A DNA stretch of 12,986 nt from contig JAHILT010000029.1 of the NCBI GenBank assembly GCA_018896875.1, positions 1-12,986 of the forward strand, in the 5' to 3' direction. This DNA is from Patescibacteria group bacterium (GTDB lineage: Bacteria > Patescibacteriota > Minisyncoccia > UBA6257 > 02-FULL-45-10c). This document shows, piece by piece, positions 1 through 6,099 of this stretch (the first letter of the stretch is position 1; each line of letters opens with the position of its first letter). Under the pieces are notes generated by a model. That model saw only the letters and a program-made list of their open reading frames with translations, did not search any database and had not been told where the DNA came from. Both the position numbers and the translations under genes were made by a program.

Positions 1-105
1 AAACAGAAAAGAAGGTCTATTTTTACTAGTAATTTATATTGCTTTTATTTTAACTCAAATTTTAATCAACTAGAATAAAATTAAATCAATTAATAACGAA
101 TCTGT

Positions 106-136
106 CATTGTCTGTTAATTCAGGGTAGAGACAATG
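106..136. repeat. inverted repeat, 8-bp arms
   Basis: CATTGTCT (106-113) and AGACAATG (129-136) are perfect reverse complements separated by 15 bases. It could form a stem-loop in RNA or cruciform DNA. No U-tract follows on either side, so a terminator role is not well supported. Confidence 0.5.
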
Positions 137-203
137 GAAAATTAAAAAATTGGAATTAACGGAGAAGAAAAAAAGACTGGATTCCCGCCATGCTGACTAA
201 CGA

Positions 204-229
204 CCCTTCGACACCGCTCAGGGCAAGTC
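204..229. repeat. CCCTTCGACACCGCTCAGGG-type dispersed repeat fragment
   Basis: The 20-base core with outer CCCT/AGGG arms, followed by CAAGTC, strongly resembles a short repeat that I recall being scattered through intergenic DNA of many environmental bacteria, usually next to GGATTCCCGCC-type pieces. One such piece, GGATTCCCGCC, is present at about 179-189. Family membership is from memory and was not checked by search. Confidence 0.5.
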
Positions 230-240
230 AGAACAAGCCG

Positions 241-261
241 ACGACAAACGACAAACGACAA
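241..261. repeat. 7-bp tandem repeat, three copies
   Basis: ACGACAA is repeated exactly three times in direct tandem. It is short, non-coding and lies between two palindromic repeat fragments. Confidence 0.7.
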
Positions 262-281
262 AGAAAGAAAATCTCCCCTAA

Positions 282-299
282 CCCCTCCTAAAGGAGGGG
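282..299 (-). repeat. perfect palindrome CCCCTCCT/AGGAGGGG
   Basis: CCCCTCCT (282-289) and AGGAGGGG (292-299) are perfect inverted copies around AA. The flank, CTCCCCTAA at 273-281, makes it resemble the CCCCTAACCCCTCCT repeats seen in many bacterial intergenic regions (recalled, not searched). Read on the minus strand it lies about 80 bases downstream of the 179-aa gene and is followed some 15 bases later by TTTTCTTTC, so it may also act as a weak terminator for that gene. Confidence 0.5.
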
Positions 300-379
300 G
301 ATAAGAAAAACTAAAGGAGGAAATAAAAAAGATAAAGGAGGGAACGAGAAAAGAACGAGAAAGAATTGAAATAAAGACT

Positions 380-919
380 TTATTCGATACAACAATCTAT
401 AGCCTTTCTTACCAATACTCCAAGCTTCCCCATAAAGCCTTTTTTTTCTTGATCATGTTTGTTTAGAGCATTTTCATCTATTTTTTTTATATCATTAGAA
501 TTAACAAGTTTCATATTTAACCCCCAAAAAAGCGAATATAAATTATACGCCTTACTAAATAAATCATAGGCTTCTTTTTTATGTCCTCTTCCTAGTTGTT
601 TAGAGCCAACTTCCATAAGGCGCATAGAAGCAGCCAATAAATGCTTAGAAATACACCACACCTCTCCTTCGTATTCTTTAACAATCTTTTTAAGGAGCAC
701 TTTACGCATTTCTCGCACTTCATTTATTAAATCAAAGTATTCTGTTTTTTCTGTTTTGGCTCCAGTAAAAAAGAAATGTTCTTCAATGCTTATAAGATTC
801 ATTATAGCGATGCTCAAATCTTGGTCAGATGATAAATCCATCTTCTCTTGCTTTTTCATATCATCAACCTTGGTAATAAATTCATTTATTTTTTTTATAT
901 CTTGTTTCATCCCACACAT
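380..919 (-). CDS. conserved-looking alpha-helical hypothetical protein, 179 aa
   Basis: I cannot assign a function. The predicted protein is almost wholly helical and soluble, with no signal peptide or membrane span. Distinct parts are residues 25-56 (acidic start, then an IEEHFFF segment at 45-51), 84-105 (EGEVWCISKHLLAASMR, a helix with Trp, Cys and His) and a TPR-like helix pair at about 108-136 rich in Tyr and Phe. The charged 140-162 stretch looks like a linker to a short C-terminal helix ending with Cys-Cys at 176-177. Two in-frame starts are possible: ATG at 919 and ATG at 910. The first lies inside a repeated palindrome, and the MCG it adds is probably repeat-derived, so the start at 910 (MKQDIKK...) is more credible. 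No Shine-Dalgarno is visible before either. The family seems familiar from Patescibacteria genomes, but that is memory only. Confidence 0.75.
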   Translation of the reverse strand: MCGMKQDIKKINEFITKVDDMKKQEKMDLSSDQDLSIAIMNLISIEEHFFFTGAKTEKTEYFDLINEVREMRKVLLKKIVKEYEGEVWCISKHLLAASMRLMEVGSKQLGRGHKKEAYDLFSKAYNLYSLFWGLNMKLVNSNDIKKIDENALNKHDQEKKGFMGKLGVLVRKAIDCCIE

Positions 920-977
920 AACAAAGACTGGAAAGTGTTTTTTAAAATTTACAATCTAATCTTTATTATGTGTGGGA
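910..977. repeat. large imperfect hairpin 1 (22-nt arms)
   Basis: Arms 910-931 and 956-977 pair at 20 of 22 positions. Twelve are perfect and terminal (TCCCACACATAA with TTATGTGTGGGA). The inner part pairs AAAGA with TCTTT, then T-A, G-T and G-C. The loop at 932-955 is AT-rich. The left arm contains both possible start codons of the minus-strand gene that begins at 919 or 910. Confidence 0.85.
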
Positions 978-1078
978 CAAGTTCCCAACATATAAAGACT
1001 GGAAAGTGTTTTTTAAAATTTACAATCTAATCTTTATTATGTGTGGGACAAGTTCCCAACATATAAAGACTGGAAAGT
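923..1078. repeat. 71-bp tandem repeat, two full copies plus a partial third
   Basis: Copies at 923-993 and 994-1064 appear identical over the repeated part. A third begins at 1065 with AAAGACTGGAAAGT and then diverges at 1079. Each unit runs from AAAGACTGG through an AT-rich centre to TTATGTGTGGGACAAG and TTCCCAACATAT. The period is not a multiple of three and no conserved peptide results, so the array is non-coding. It lies between the tRNA-Ser gene and the 179-aa gene. Confidence 0.9.
983..1048. repeat. large imperfect hairpin 2
   Basis: The arm TCCCAACATATAAAGACTGG (983-1002) pairs with 1027-1048, allowing one-base bulges at G1043 and T1038, a C-A mismatch and one G-T pair. The right end carries the same TTATGTGTGGGA (1037-1048) as hairpin 1. 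The left arm differs from hairpin 1 (AACATAT instead of ACACATAAC), so the two arms have changed while pairing is largely kept. Confidence 0.75.
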
Positions 1079-1138
1079 AAAACTTTCTCTGACTTTGTTA
1101 TTTTTATGTTTAATATATAATTTTAAATTATACAACTA

Positions 1139-1180
1139 TCCTACACAAAATTAAAGATTAGTCTTTGATTATGTGTGGGA
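1139..1180. repeat. large imperfect hairpin 3, 19-bp stem, TTAG loop
   Basis: Arms 1139-1157 and 1162-1180 pair at 18 of 19 positions (two of them G-T) with a single A-A mismatch and a four-base TTAG loop. The right end repeats TTATGTGTGGGA at 1169-1180. It is the most compact hairpin of the array and lies about 50 bases downstream of the 3' end of the minus-strand tRNA-Ser, so it could also stop or protect that transcript. No T-run follows it on that strand. Confidence 0.85.
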
Positions 1181-1230
1181 TTCATTTTATTTAAATTATT
1201 AATTTATATTATTTAAACTCATAATTAGTG

Positions 1231-1317
1231 CGGAGGGTGGAGGATTCGAACCTCCGAGAGGATTCCTCCTCTACCGCATTTCAAGTGCGGCGCGTTAGAC
1301 CACTCTGCCAACCCTCC
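1231..1317 (-). tRNA. tRNA-Ser (anticodon UGA)
   Basis: The minus strand folds as a class II cloverleaf. The acceptor GGAGGGT/ACCCTCC is followed by discriminator G. The anticodon stem CCGCA/TGCGG encloses loop CTTGAAA with anticodon TGA (1281-1283). The long variable arm has a 6-bp stem AGAGGA/TCCTCT capped by GGAA. The T-arm is GGAGG-TTCGAAT-CCTCC. Long variable arm, G73 and UGA anticodon together identify serine (reads UCA). The D-stem has one A-C mismatch at 12-23. CCA is not encoded; CAC follows the discriminator. The gene lies 19 bases downstream of glmS on the same strand and may share its transcript. Confidence 0.96.
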
Positions 1318-1336
1318 GCTTTGCGTAGAACCAAAC

Positions 1337-3166
1337 TTATTCTACAGTTACCGACTTTGCTAAATTTCTAGGTTTATCAACGTCACGCCCTCTCATCACA
1401 CCAATATAATAAGCTAAAAGTTGAAGTGGCACAACATTTAAAATAGGTTCAAGTATTTCTATGGTTTTCGGCACATAAATAACATCATCAGCAATTTTAT
1501 CTAATTTTTTATTTCCAATATTGGTTATAGCAATAATCGGACCGCCACGAGCCTTAACTTCTTCCATATTAGAAACAACTTTTTCATAAACCGAATTTTC
1601 AGTTACGATAAAAACAGATGGAAAATTTTTATCTATCAAAGCAATAGGTCCATGCTTCATTTCTCCTGCGCTATACCCTTCTGCATGAATATAAGAAATT
1701 TCTTTAAGTTTAAGAGCTCCTTCTAGAGCAACAGGATAATTATATTTTCTGCCCATAAAAAAGAAATTGTTAAATTTTTTATATTTCTTAGCGATTCTTT
1801 TTATTTGAGAAATATTTTTTAAAATTTGCTTAACTTTAGCGGGAATTTTTTTCAAACTATTAATTATCTCTTTCCCCTCTATTAAAGACATTTGTCTTTG
1901 TCTTGCTAAAAATAAAGTTAAAAGTATGAAAATTGAAAGCTGAGAAGTAAAAGCTTTTGTTGAAGCCACGCTTATTTCTGGACCAGCATGATTATAAATT
2001 CCCGCATCTGTTTCACGAGAAATAGTTGAGCCAACCGTATTAACTATCCCTAAGGTTAAGGCTCCTTTTTCTTTGGCTTCTTTCAGGGCTGCTAAACTAT
2101 CTGCCGTTTCTCCTGATTGAGATACAATCAAGAAAGCAGTGTGCTTATCTATAATTGGTTTTCTATAACGAAACTCTGAAGCTAAATCAACCTCAACTGG
2201 AATACCAGTCTTTTCTTCAATCAAATACTCGCCGACTAATCCAGCATAAAAAGCAGTGCCACAAGATGAAATTAAAATTCTTTTTATATTGGCCATTTTT
2301 TTTCTAACGTTATCTAATCCGCCCAACTTAGTAATTCCTTCTTTGTTAATAAGTCTACCTCGTAAACTATTAGCTATACTTTCCGGCTGTTCAAAAATTT
2401 CCTTAAGCATAAAATGAGGATAACCTGATTTTTGCGCGCTGGATAAATCCCAATTTAATATGTGTGTTTTTTTAGAAAGACTTTTCTTAAAAAGATCTAA
2501 AAATTTAATTCCATCTGCATTCATAACTGCCACTTCTTTATCGTTTAAATAAACTACCTTTTTTGTATAGCTTAAAATCGCTGAAGCATCAGAAGCAACA
2601 ATAAATTCTTTGTCGCCAATACCTATAATTAATGGACTGCTATTTTTAGCTGCCACTATTTTATTCGGATCTTTTTCTGATATCGCTACGATAGCATAAG
2701 TACCCTCAATTTTTTTTAATGCCTTAACCAAAGCATTCTCCAAATTTCCTTGAAAATACTCTTCTATCAAATGAGGTATTACTTCTGTATCTGTTTCAGA
2801 ACGAAATTTATGCCCTCGTTCTATTAACCATTTTTTTAAAATTTTATAATTCTCAATAATGCCATTATGACACACCCAAATTTTTCTTTTACAATCGCAA
2901 TGCGGATGAGCGTTTTTTTCCGAAGGCTTGCCATGAGTAGCCCAACGTGTATGCGCAATACCTACTTTTCCGCTTATTAAGTCCTCTTTAATTACTTTCT
3001 CTTTAAGAGAGCTTACACGCCCAACGGATTTTAAAGATTTCATCTTCTCTCCACAATATACAACAATACCAGCTGAATCATATCCTCTATATTCCAATCG
3101 TTCTAACCCTTCCAAAAGGATTGGCAAGGCTTTATTTTTTCCAAAATATCCAACAATTCCACACAT
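1337..3166 (-). CDS. glmS: glutamine--fructose-6-phosphate aminotransferase (isomerizing)
   Basis: GlmS converts fructose-6-phosphate and glutamine to glucosamine-6-phosphate, the first committed step to UDP-GlcNAc and the cell wall. The 609-residue protein has the same length as the E. coli enzyme. The N-terminal glutaminase domain starts MCGIVGY with the nucleophile Cys2 and contains HTRWATHG (72-79) and CHNGIIENY (99-107). Two SIS domains follow, with SCGTA (301-305), SQSGET (349-354), STKAF (402-406) and the conserved EISYIHAEGYSAGEMKHG (489-506). The C-terminus DKPRNLAKSVTVE (597-609) carries the active-site Lys604. All key residues are intact. The start is fixed by Cys2; no Shine-Dalgarno is evident. 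A 65-aa membrane-protein ORF ends 4 nt upstream and is probably co-transcribed. No glmS-type ribozyme could fit in the short upstream region. Confidence 0.98.
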   Translation of the reverse strand: MCGIVGYFGKNKALPILLEGLERLEYRGYDSAGIVVYCGEKMKSLKSVGRVSSLKEKVIKEDLISGKVGIAHTRWATHGKPSEKNAHPHCDCKRKIWVCHNGIIENYKILKKWLIERGHKFRSETDTEVIPHLIEEYFQGNLENALVKALKKIEGTYAIVAISEKDPNKIVAAKNSSPLIIGIGDKEFIVASDASAILSYTKKVVYLNDKEVAVMNADGIKFLDLFKKSLSKKTHILNWDLSSAQKSGYPHFMLKEIFEQPESIANSLRGRLINKEGITKLGGLDNVRKKMANIKRILISSCGTAFYAGLVGEYLIEEKTGIPVEVDLASEFRYRKPIIDKHTAFLIVSQSGETADSLAALKEAKEKGALTLGIVNTVGSTISRETDAGIYNHAGPEISVASTKAFTSQLSIFILLTLFLARQRQMSLIEGKEIINSLKKIPAKVKQILKNISQIKRIAKKYKKFNNFFFMGRKYNYPVALEGALKLKEISYIHAEGYSAGEMKHGPIALIDKNFPSVFIVTENSVYEKVVSNMEEVKARGGPIIAITNIGNKKLDKIADDVIYVPKTIEILEPILNVVPLQLLAYYIGVMRGRDVDKPRNLAKSVTVE

Positions 3167-3170
3167 ACTT

Positions 3171-3368
3171 TTAAAGATTTGGATATACTAACGCTATAAT
3201 CGAAAAATATTTTAGAAAAAGAACTACCATAATCCAAAAAATTGAAGCGAATAAAACACCAGCTATAAAACCAGAAAGAGAAGTCGCTATTAATTTACCA
3301 ATCACAAATTTGAATTTATGATATCCTCGACAAATGAAATTATTTAAAAAATTATACAGTTTAATCAT
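3171..3368 (-). CDS. small membrane protein, 65 aa, unknown function
   Basis: A short, basic N-terminal part (about residues 1-25, with Lys, Arg and His) is followed by a long hydrophobic segment (about 26-60) that could make one long or two short membrane helices; a central FIAGVLFASIFWIMVVLFL is typical. No recognisable family. The stop lies 4 nt before the glmS start, and an extended -10 promoter (TGT-TATACT, 3413-3405) lies about 37 bases upstream of its ATG, so it would be the first gene of a two-gene unit with glmS. The operon-like spacing, hydrophobicity and promoter support it as real. It could also be an untranslated leader of glmS. Confidence 0.55.
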   Translation of the reverse strand: MIKLYNFLNNFICRGYHKFKFVIGKLIATSLSGFIAGVLFASIFWIMVVLFLKYFSIIALVYPNL

Positions 3369-3404
3369 ATTTAATAATTAAAAATTTACGACCCCATTTA
3401 TATT

Positions 3405-3413
3405 AGTATAACA
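3405..3413 (-). promoter_or_regulatory. extended -10 promoter for the 65-aa protein/glmS unit
   Basis: On the minus strand TGT precedes TATACT (3410-3405), giving a TGN-TATACT extended -10. No good -35 lies at the right distance. It is divergent from the ATPase promoters within a 93-bp intergenic region. Confidence 0.5.
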
Positions 3414-3431
3414 CAAACAAATTCAATAAAT

Positions 3432-3451
3432 TGCTATAATATTGCTATAAT
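3432..3451 (+). promoter_or_regulatory. duplicated extended -10 promoter for the P-type ATPase
   Basis: TTGCTATAATA occurs twice head to tail (3431-3441 and 3442-3452), each holding a perfect extended -10, TGC-TATAAT (TATAAT at 3435-3440 and 3446-3451). Starts about 7 bases downstream would be near 3447 and 3458, only 4-15 bases before the ATG at 3462, so the mRNA would be almost leaderless. No Shine-Dalgarno is present, in agreement. Confidence 0.7.
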
Positions 3452-3461
3452 AAAAAGCAAG

Positions 3462-6065
3462 ATGTCTATTTTATCAAATGTAATTAAAAAATCTTTTTGG
3501 GCACTATCTGTTCCTGAATGTTTAAATATTCTAGAAACTAGCCAAGAAGGATTGTCAGAAAAAGAAGTTGGGAGTAGGTCTCAGCTTTTTGGTACCAATA
3601 TAATTCCAGAAAAACCAAAAACCACTAAAACTAAAATATTTCTTGATCAATTTAAAAGCCCTTTGATATTTATTCTTCTAATCGCTGGCGCGATAACTAT
3701 TATTCTCAAAGATTATGTTGATGCTATATTCATTTTGTCTGCTGCTTTTGTTAATTGTTCTTTAGGTTTTTACCAAGAAAATAAAGCCGAGGTAGCTTTA
3801 AGTCATCTTAAAACATATATAGAAAAAAGAACTAGGGTCTTGCGAGAAAATCATGAATATGAAATAGGCTCCGATGAGCTAGTTCCTGGTGACATAATTC
3901 ATCTTTCTCAAGGAGAACGTATTCCTTGTGATGCTAGGCTTATCTATACAAATAATTTTCTCGTAGACGAGTCAACTTTAACAGGAGAGTCGTTAGCAGT
4001 TCAAAAAAATACCAAGGCCGTCAATTTTCAAGCTGTTTTGGGAGATCAAAAATGTATGGTATTTGGAGGAACTCTTATCGTTCAAGGCTTCGCCAATGCG
4101 ATAGTAACGTCAACAGGACAAAGCACAGAAATAGGAAAAATTGCCTCTTTGATATCAAACAAACAAGAAAGTAAAACTCCTCTTCAAAAAAGCATAATTA
4201 GTTTTAGTTTAAAAAGCGCGTTCTTTATAGGCATTATTACTTTAATGGTTTTTTTCATAGGAATTTACTCAGGAAAATCTATTTTAGAAATGTTTTTAAT
4301 TTCTGTGGCTATATTAATAGCAGCTATTCCAGAAGGATTGCCTGTAGCTATGACCGTAATATTAGCTGTTGGAGTACAAAGATTAGTTAGAAAAAAAGGC
4401 ATAATTAGAAAATTATTAGCAGCCGAAACATTAGGAAATACAACTATAATTTTAACGGACAAAACAGGAACTATCACAGAAGCTAAAATGAGTTTGTCTG
4501 AAATAAAAAGTTTTAATAAAGAATTTGATGAAAACCAAATGCTTGAATTTGCCTTGGCCAACACAGATGTTGTTGTAGAAAATCCAAAAGATCCCTATGA
4601 AAAATGGAGATTGATAGGTAGACCATTAGAAAGAGCTATAGTTAAGGCTGGTGCTAAAAATGGAATATTTCTAGACAAGCTTAAAAAAGAAATAAAAATA
4701 AACGATATCTTACCATTCAACTCTTCTAATAAATTTTCAGCAGTTGCTATTGAACACCAAAAAAATGATATGATCGCATTTCTAGGAGCCCCAGACATAC
4801 TTTTGAAAATATCAAATGAAAATCTAGATAATATAAAAATTATAAATTCTGAAATTAATAAATTAGCTCACTGTGGTGAAAGAATTTTAGGCATTGCCAT
4901 TAAAAAAATTACTCCAAAAAATAAAGTAAATCTTTGCACAGAAAAATTTACAAATCTTTCTTTTTTGGGGATTATCTCCTTTAAAGACCCTATCAGAGAA
5001 GGGGTTAAAGAAAGTATTCATAATATAGAACAAGCGGGTGTTAAAACTGTCATCGTTACAGGCGATTATCAGGGCACAGCTGAATCCATTGCAAAAGAAT
5101 TAGGCTTTTCTATTAAAAAAGAAAACATGATAAATGGAGAAGAACTTGATGTTATGTCAGATCCGAAACTTAAAAAGAAATTAACGGAATTAAAAATTGT
5201 ATCCCGAGTAAGCCCAGCAGGGAAATTAAAAATAGTTAAAGCCTTTCAAGAAACAGGAGAAGTGGTGGCAATGACAGGAGACGGCATCAACGACGCTCCA
5301 AGCTTAAGACAAGCAAATATAGGCGTAGCTATGGGATCGGGTAGTGATGTCGCCAAAGAAACCGCAGACTTAGTATTGTTAGACGACAATTACAAAACAA
5401 TCGTATCTGCCATAGAAGAAGGAAGAAGAATAACAGAAAATACTAGGAAAGTAATAGTTTATCTATTAATTAGCTTATTGGACGAATTAGTTTTAATAGG
5501 AGGCGCGATAATCTTAGGACTAAGTCTCCCTATTAATGCTCTTCAAATACTTTGGATAAACTTTTTTAGCGACAGTTTTCCTGCTATTGCCTTCGCCTTT
5601 GAAGACCATTTTAATCTTCTCTTGAAAAAACCAAAAAAATCTTTTAATAAATTGATTACTAAAGAAATGAAATTCTTAATCGTGACCGTAGGATTAATTA
5701 CTAGTTTTGCTTTAATAGCAATTTATTATATTCTATTAAAAATGAACTTTGATCCATTAACTGTTAGAACTTTTATCTTTGCTTCTTTGGGCTCGTATTC
5801 TCTCTTCTCTGTTTTCTCTATCCGAAACATGAGAGAAAGCATATTAAGCTACAATCCTCTTTCTAATATATATATTCTAGGAGGGGTACTTGTTGGTATT
5901 CTGCTTATGACGATAGCTATCTACGTTCCTTTCTTCCAAAACATATTAGGAACAACAGCTCTTTCTAGTAGTTGGCTTTTAGGAGCGCTAGGAATGATTA
6001 TAATTAATATGGGTCTTCTAGAACTTGGAAAATATATTAATAATAAAAAAGAATCAAAAGATTAA
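3462..6065 (+). CDS. P2-type cation-transporting ATPase (Ca2+-ATPase-like)
   Basis: This is an ATP-driven cation pump of 867 aa with the full P2 layout: an N-terminal cation-ATPase domain, M1-M2 (about 64-104), the actuator domain with TGES (174-177), M3-M4 (about 250-300) with IPEGLP (289-294), the phosphorylation motif DKTGT with Asp333, the nucleotide domain, TGD (533-535), GDGINDAP (606-613), and six C-terminal helices (about 663-859). Against SERCA, Ca2+ site II is preserved: Glu291, Asn700 and Asp704 match E309, N796 and D800. Site I is largely lost: N768 becomes Leu672 and E908 aligns with Ser780, while E771 is kept as Glu675. One ion per cycle, or a different ion, is therefore likely; Ca2+ is the best guess but not proven. 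The KGAPE lysine that contacts ATP is Leu441. The stop lies 34 bp before the next gene, which has its own -10. Confidence 0.93.
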   Translation: MSILSNVIKKSFWALSVPECLNILETSQEGLSEKEVGSRSQLFGTNIIPEKPKTTKTKIFLDQFKSPLIFILLIAGAITIILKDYVDAIFILSAAFVNCSLGFYQENKAEVALSHLKTYIEKRTRVLRENHEYEIGSDELVPGDIIHLSQGERIPCDARLIYTNNFLVDESTLTGESLAVQKNTKAVNFQAVLGDQKCMVFGGTLIVQGFANAIVTSTGQSTEIGKIASLISNKQESKTPLQKSIISFSLKSAFFIGIITLMVFFIGIYSGKSILEMFLISVAILIAAIPEGLPVAMTVILAVGVQRLVRKKGIIRKLLAAETLGNTTIILTDKTGTITEAKMSLSEIKSFNKEFDENQMLEFALANTDVVVENPKDPYEKWRLIGRPLERAIVKAGAKNGIFLDKLKKEIKINDILPFNSSNKFSAVAIEHQKNDMIAFLGAPDILLKISNENLDNIKIINSEINKLAHCGERILGIAIKKITPKNKVNLCTEKFTNLSFLGIISFKDPIREGVKESIHNIEQAGVKTVIVTGDYQGTAESIAKELGFSIKKENMINGEELDVMSDPKLKKKLTELKIVSRVSPAGKLKIVKAFQETGEVVAMTGDGINDAPSLRQANIGVAMGSGSDVAKETADLVLLDDNYKTIVSAIEEGRRITENTRKVIVYLLISLLDELVLIGGAIILGLSLPINALQILWINFFSDSFPAIAFAFEDHFNLLLKKPKKSFNKLITKEMKFLIVTVGLITSFALIAIYYILLKMNFDPLTVRTFIFASLGSYSLFSVFSIRNMRESILSYNPLSNIYILGGVLVGILLMTIAIYVPFFQNILGTTALSSSWLLGALGMIIINMGLLELGKYINNKKESKD

Positions 6066-6070
6066 TTATT

Positions 6071-6079
6071 TGGTATAAT
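6071..6079 (+). promoter_or_regulatory. extended -10 promoter for the HtrA-like protease
   Basis: TGG-TATAAT is a perfect extended -10 six bases past the ATPase stop codon. The predicted start near 6086 leaves about 14 bases before the ATG at 6100. There is no Shine-Dalgarno. Confidence 0.55.
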
Positions 6080-6099
6080 AATATAAATATAATACCTGT

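Larger units (their letters stand above)
1..379. other. gene-free region with short dispersed-repeat fragments
   Basis: No open reading frame on either strand looks real here; stops are dense in all frames. The first 100 bases are plain AT-rich DNA. From about 100 onward the stretch is a patchwork of short structured pieces, listed separately: an inverted repeat at 106-136, a CCCTTCGACACCGCTCAGGG element, a 7-bp triplet repeat and a CCCCTCCT/AGGAGGGG palindrome. Three AAAGGAGG motifs (290-297, 313-320, 334-341) look like ribosome binding sites but no start codon follows them. Local composition is clearly more G+C-rich at 180-300 than in the neighbouring genes. The region lies downstream of the minus-strand gene at 380-919. 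Confidence 0.7.

Noticed and set aside
290..341. Three AAAGGAGG motifs as ribosome binding sites of a plus-strand gene.
   Set aside because: No start codon or open frame follows any of them; they appear to be echoes of the neighbouring palindrome.
756..1030. Plus-strand ORFs of 60-67 codons across the repeat array.
   Set aside because: They are antisense to the 179-aa gene or made of repeat units whose 71-bp period breaks the frame; composition is low-complexity Phe/Ile.
923..1180. CRISPR array.
   Set aside because: The repeats are directly adjacent 71-bp units with no unique spacers, and no cas gene is present.
1169..1183. Repeat end ATGTGTGGGATT resembles the start of glmS (ATGTGTGGAATT), as if the repeat derived from the glmS start.
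   Set aside because: The match is only 11 of 12 bases, the glmS codons are dictated by the conserved MCGI, and no similarity continues upstream or downstream. Coincidence is the simpler view.
1231..1317. tRNA-Ser gene as a phage or element attachment site for the adjacent repeat array.
   Set aside because: No direct repeat of the tRNA 3' end is found elsewhere in the window and no integrase gene is present.
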